A program made the position numbers and the translations under genes. This document shows, piece by piece, positions 15,601 through 17,090 of a DNA stretch of 17,090 bases. The notes under the pieces were generated by a model. The model was given only the letters and a program-made list of their open reading frames with translations. It ran no database searches and had not been told where the DNA came from. Within the stretch, counting starts at the first letter, position 1. Every line of letters starts with the position of its first letter. Source of the stretch: JADZGC01 sp964391595 (lineage in GTDB: Bacteria; Patescibacteriota; Saccharimonadia; CAILAD01; GCA-016700035); contig CAYMMM010000016.1 in assembly GCA_964391595.1 (NCBI GenBank), forward strand, positions 1 through 17,090. Direction: 5' to 3'.

Positions 15601-16889
15601 CCAATGGCATGCTGTACAGCTGGGTCCGAGTCATAGCCGACCAGGTTCTTAAAAGACCAATTCACAGACCCATTGCCCAACCACAACCTTTCAATGGTTT
15701 CCGTAGAACTGCCACGCTCGTAGAATGTCGGCTCGGAAAACGTCGCGCCTCCATCCAGGCTATACTCAACCATATCACCAGAGGCGAGTGTTGTAATCCG
15801 CACCGTAACCCATTGCTGGTCCCGAACTCGAACTTCGTGTGCGTTGTCATAATAGGTTTGACTCTGTGCTGGGTGGTGAATAGCATTCATTGGTGTCCAA
15901 TATTTGCCAGAATCATCGCATCGTCCTCCGGCCGCAAAACTCGTAACTGTACTGTCACTATCATTACTATATATGTAGATACCACCTACATTCCCCACAT
16001 CTGTGTTGCAATCAAATGTAGACAGATCCATTCTGAAGTCAACTTGATATGCATGGCTCTCTGATCTGCCTTGTGATGGAATGACCACTTCTACATGCTC
16101 AGAGTTTTGGGCCCATGTCGCTACCCCATCAGCCACATTCAGCCATTCTGGACTTACGCCGATAAAGCCGGCTGTTGGATTGCCTTCGTCAAAGCTATCA
16201 CGAAATGTAAATACATCTGACTCACTAGACAGTGATGTTGCCGATGCATTACCGTAATACATATAAACCGTCTCTGTACTATCTGCTAGAAGTGACCCGA
16301 TCTTCACATATACAACAGCCTGACTCTCAGTGGCAGTCAAAATTGAATATGGTAGAGAGGTACTGCCATCCTGAGAGGTAAAGCGAATGTCCGAGAAGTC
16401 AGCATTCATTTGCCCATTATGGAGAACGGCAAGCTTCAGTACGTAATCTGAATAACTCACCGAGGGGTTCTTCACAGTTATTGGAGATCTAAAATGCCAA
16501 TTGCTGTCACACTCACCGCCACCTGTATTACACCAGTTTGTGTAGGTACCCCCAGACGTATCTAGAGTAAGTTTGCCGGAAACGTCTGTATGCAGACCTG
16601 TAGCCGAGGCGTATTCATGATTTGTTGGATTTGTCCCCATGCCTCCCGTCCAGTCATCCTGGGTGAGATCACTGAAGGCACGTGCGCTACCAGGGTGCGC
16701 GAACAAACTAATGACTACAACGAGTGATGCAGTTGCTAGTATCCCCAATACACCCACCGCCTTGTGCCATTGTGTACGCAAAACCTTGAATGTTTCCTTG
16801 GAGCGCAATGCAAAAGATTTATCTGCAGGTTTTACACCTGGCTGCAGAATAAGGCCGTCGAGATAGCGTTGTTTATGGCGTTTTGTCAT
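12651..16889 (-). CDS. Large secreted or membrane-anchored surface protein: DUF2341, lectin-like and fibronectin-III-like domains
   Basis: The 1412-residue protein has a 43-residue basic cytoplasmic head, a hydrophobic helix (44-63) and a possible signal-peptidase site after SARA (about 71). A DUF2341 domain follows (about 130-225; DFSDIRFTSQDG and VYMYYGNA are typical). A concanavalin-like beta region (about 226-435) and another beta domain (436-536) come next. Then come about seven Ig/fibronectin-III-like units: 537-665, 666-800, 801-905, 906-1001, 1007-1101, 1102-1193, 1194-1287 and 1288-1388. The last four share a repeated core such as SKIAFGTASG, AKLYYGLSDG, SRIAYGPANV and SQVAFGQGQT. 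It ends in a hydrophobic 24-residue tail. There is no LPXTG motif. Fourteen cysteines fall in seven close pairs, all before residue 992. It probably acts at the cell surface in adhesion or host contact, an inference from the architecture. It is the first gene of the ABC operon. Confidence 0.88.
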   Translation of the reverse strand: MTKRHKQRYLDGLILQPGVKPADKSFALRSKETFKVLRTQWHKAVGVLGILATASLVVVISLFAHPGSARAFSDLTQDDWTGGMGTNPTNHEYASATGLHTDVSGKLTLDTSGGTYTNWCNTGGGECDSNWHFRSPITVKNPSVSYSDYVLKLAVLHNGQMNADFSDIRFTSQDGSTSLPYSILTATESQAVVYVKIGSLLADSTETVYMYYGNASATSLSSESDVFTFRDSFDEGNPTAGFIGVSPEWLNVADGVATWAQNSEHVEVVIPSQGRSESHAYQVDFRMDLSTFDCNTDVGNVGGIYIYSNDSDSTVTSFAAGGRCDDSGKYWTPMNAIHHPAQSQTYYDNAHEVRVRDQQWVTVRITTLASGDMVEYSLDGGATFSEPTFYERGSSTETIERLWLGNGSVNWSFKNLVGYDSDPAVQHAIGQEEILGGYTGSLESAVFDLGDSRTVFGNVNITTNDLGDAILYVRGGENSPSDADYEYCGYLHGGTPLSSGQCASAGDRYIQYKLVMTSDSNADLEVYNVSLQYIVDTTSPADVTGLSMERVQGGDAISDGQWINVAPYVSWSASSDDVGGSGVVGYCAYLGTDNTADLSTTAGLITATGIDVNSHCAYATTDTHLDLATVAHDQLQSGQTYYVKVQAIDQVGNLSATASVVSFKYDDAAPQIYTNFNIPAIVNSKTFSITWLTLGQLFDADSGVAGFKYCVTSVAIGFSGCNNDDNNWYGLNHGSGKLSDTSDVVPFSDGAITTTPADFDRMDDSSYGFGGVTLIAIRAVDNAGNPDQQDFVGSVLISHATAAAPTNLQVSPSSNTENQFSFTWSAPNFYIGSPANIDYCWTVNVSIAADGSNCNWTGKGITQLANGPYATQQGTNTLYMAAKDDSNNFDGTQYTQVSFTASTAAPGVPQNLDISDVSVRATSSWKLAMSWSAPTQVGAGIAGYRIYRSTDNSSFTQVGTTSADNLSFIDSGLTQVTYYYQVRACDNAGSCSVASTTVSKKPTGRFTEPADLVSGPVASNLNTRKVTLSWVTDRDSDSKIAFGTASGQYQTEEVGNSAQTASHAVNLTNLQPGTQYFYVAKWTDQDGNTGTSPEKSFTTLPAPTVSEVSVSSLGVNAATISFTTKNAAKAKLYYGLSDGFGGVKTINTSTDESSYSLAIDGLTDGVKYFYKINPLDSDGNEYEANTYSLTTPARPRISNLRFQAVDGEPSSTMKVTWNTNVPSTSRIAYGPANVAATELIDSKLVTDHELVIRGLIDDTDYGLIAESRDAAGNVAVSDRQVFHTALDTRPPKISELTVETGLRGSGSESRGQIIVSWKTDEPSTSQVAFGQGQTGELGSKTPEDGRLTTEHVVIVSDLPTSSIYRVEAISHDRGDNIARSEQQSAIVGRGADNIFSIIFNALQQIFGLGQQG

Positions 16890-16919
16890 ATCTTTGTTTC
16901 AATTGAAAAGCTTATGATT

Positions 16920-16947
16920 ATTGTAGCATAAGCACTTCGAGCAGCAA
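16920..16947 (-). promoter_or_regulatory. Extended -10 promoter of the surface protein/ABC operon
   Basis: On the minus strand TGCTACAAT combines an extended -10 TG with the box TACAAT (16920-16925). A partial -35 TTGCTG (16942-16947) lies 16 bp further upstream. Transcription should start near 16913, leaving a leader of about 24 nt with no strong Shine-Dalgarno. Confidence 0.65.
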
Positions 16948-17003
16948 GGCATTTGACTACTTTTTTTATGCAGAATCGAAGCGTGCATCACGGCACTCGC
17001 CAA

Positions 17004-17090
17004 TTACCTCTCGCCATACATATTTCCTAGATAATCACACACAAAACTATCGCGCAGCTCTATGTCATTACGTTGTATTTTTTTCATCAT
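17004..17090 (-). CDS. Open frame at the right edge, possibly the 3' end of a gene
   Basis: A minus-strand frame of 28 codons reaches the window edge and stops with TAA at 17004-17006. It reads MMKKIQRNDIELRDSFVCDY and then 8 more residues. It may be the end of a longer protein beginning to the right, or a chance frame. I do not recognise it. Between it and 16947 I see no clear terminator or other feature. Confidence 0.25.
   Translation of the reverse strand: MMKKIQRNDIELRDSFVCDYLGNMYGER

Noticed and set aside
1..17090. CRISPR arrays, insertion sequences, integrases or tRNA/rRNA genes
   Set aside because: I found no regular direct repeats with spacers, no transposase or integrase motifs, and no recognisable tRNA or rRNA on either strand.

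Overview
The window reads as a piece of a small bacterial genome, most likely from the Candidate Phyla Radiation (Patescibacteria); Saccharibacteria is my best guess, with moderate confidence. This is an inference from gene content: an ArgRS whose HIGH motif is replaced, a UvrD-like helicase fused to a RecB-type nuclease, a very large secreted DUF2341/fibronectin-III protein next to a MacB/LolD-like ABC pair, -10 boxes lying almost on start codons, and few Shine-Dalgarno sites. UGA is used as a stop (helicase gene), so this is not a lineage that reads UGA as glycine.

Layout. Positions 1-523 contain no credible gene. They hold a near-consensus sigma70 promoter on the minus strand (445-473) that fires leftwards into about 430 bases of nested inverted repeats, a strong candidate for an unrecognised structured RNA or long leader that runs off the left edge. 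Positions 524-7639 are a tight five-gene minus-strand operon, in transcription order argS, UvrD/PD-(D/E)XK helicase-nuclease, SprT-like zinc protease, rmuC, trpS. Gaps are 16 nt or less and one junction overlaps by 4 nt. It combines two tRNA synthetases with three proteins that look like DNA-processing factors.

A 71-bp divergent promoter region (7640-7710) separates argS from smpB (plus). It has a TATAAT box facing each way, and both mRNAs are predicted to be leaderless or nearly so. A class I fructose-bisphosphate aldolase (plus) follows and ends at a 13-bp-stem terminator. Directly behind that terminator is a second strong plus-strand promoter, then about 90 bases and another intrinsic terminator: a candidate small RNA or micro-ORF transcript. 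An isolated 18-bp perfect hairpin follows, then a convergent histidine phosphatase (minus).

Positions 10542-16889 form a minus-strand operon: a 1412-residue secreted or membrane-anchored multidomain surface protein, a LolD/MacB-type ATPase and its FtsX/MacB-type permease. The first junction has a 1-nt gap and the second a TAATG overlap, so the three proteins are probably made together. An extended -10 promoter lies just upstream. The right edge holds only a short open frame that may be the end of another minus-strand gene.
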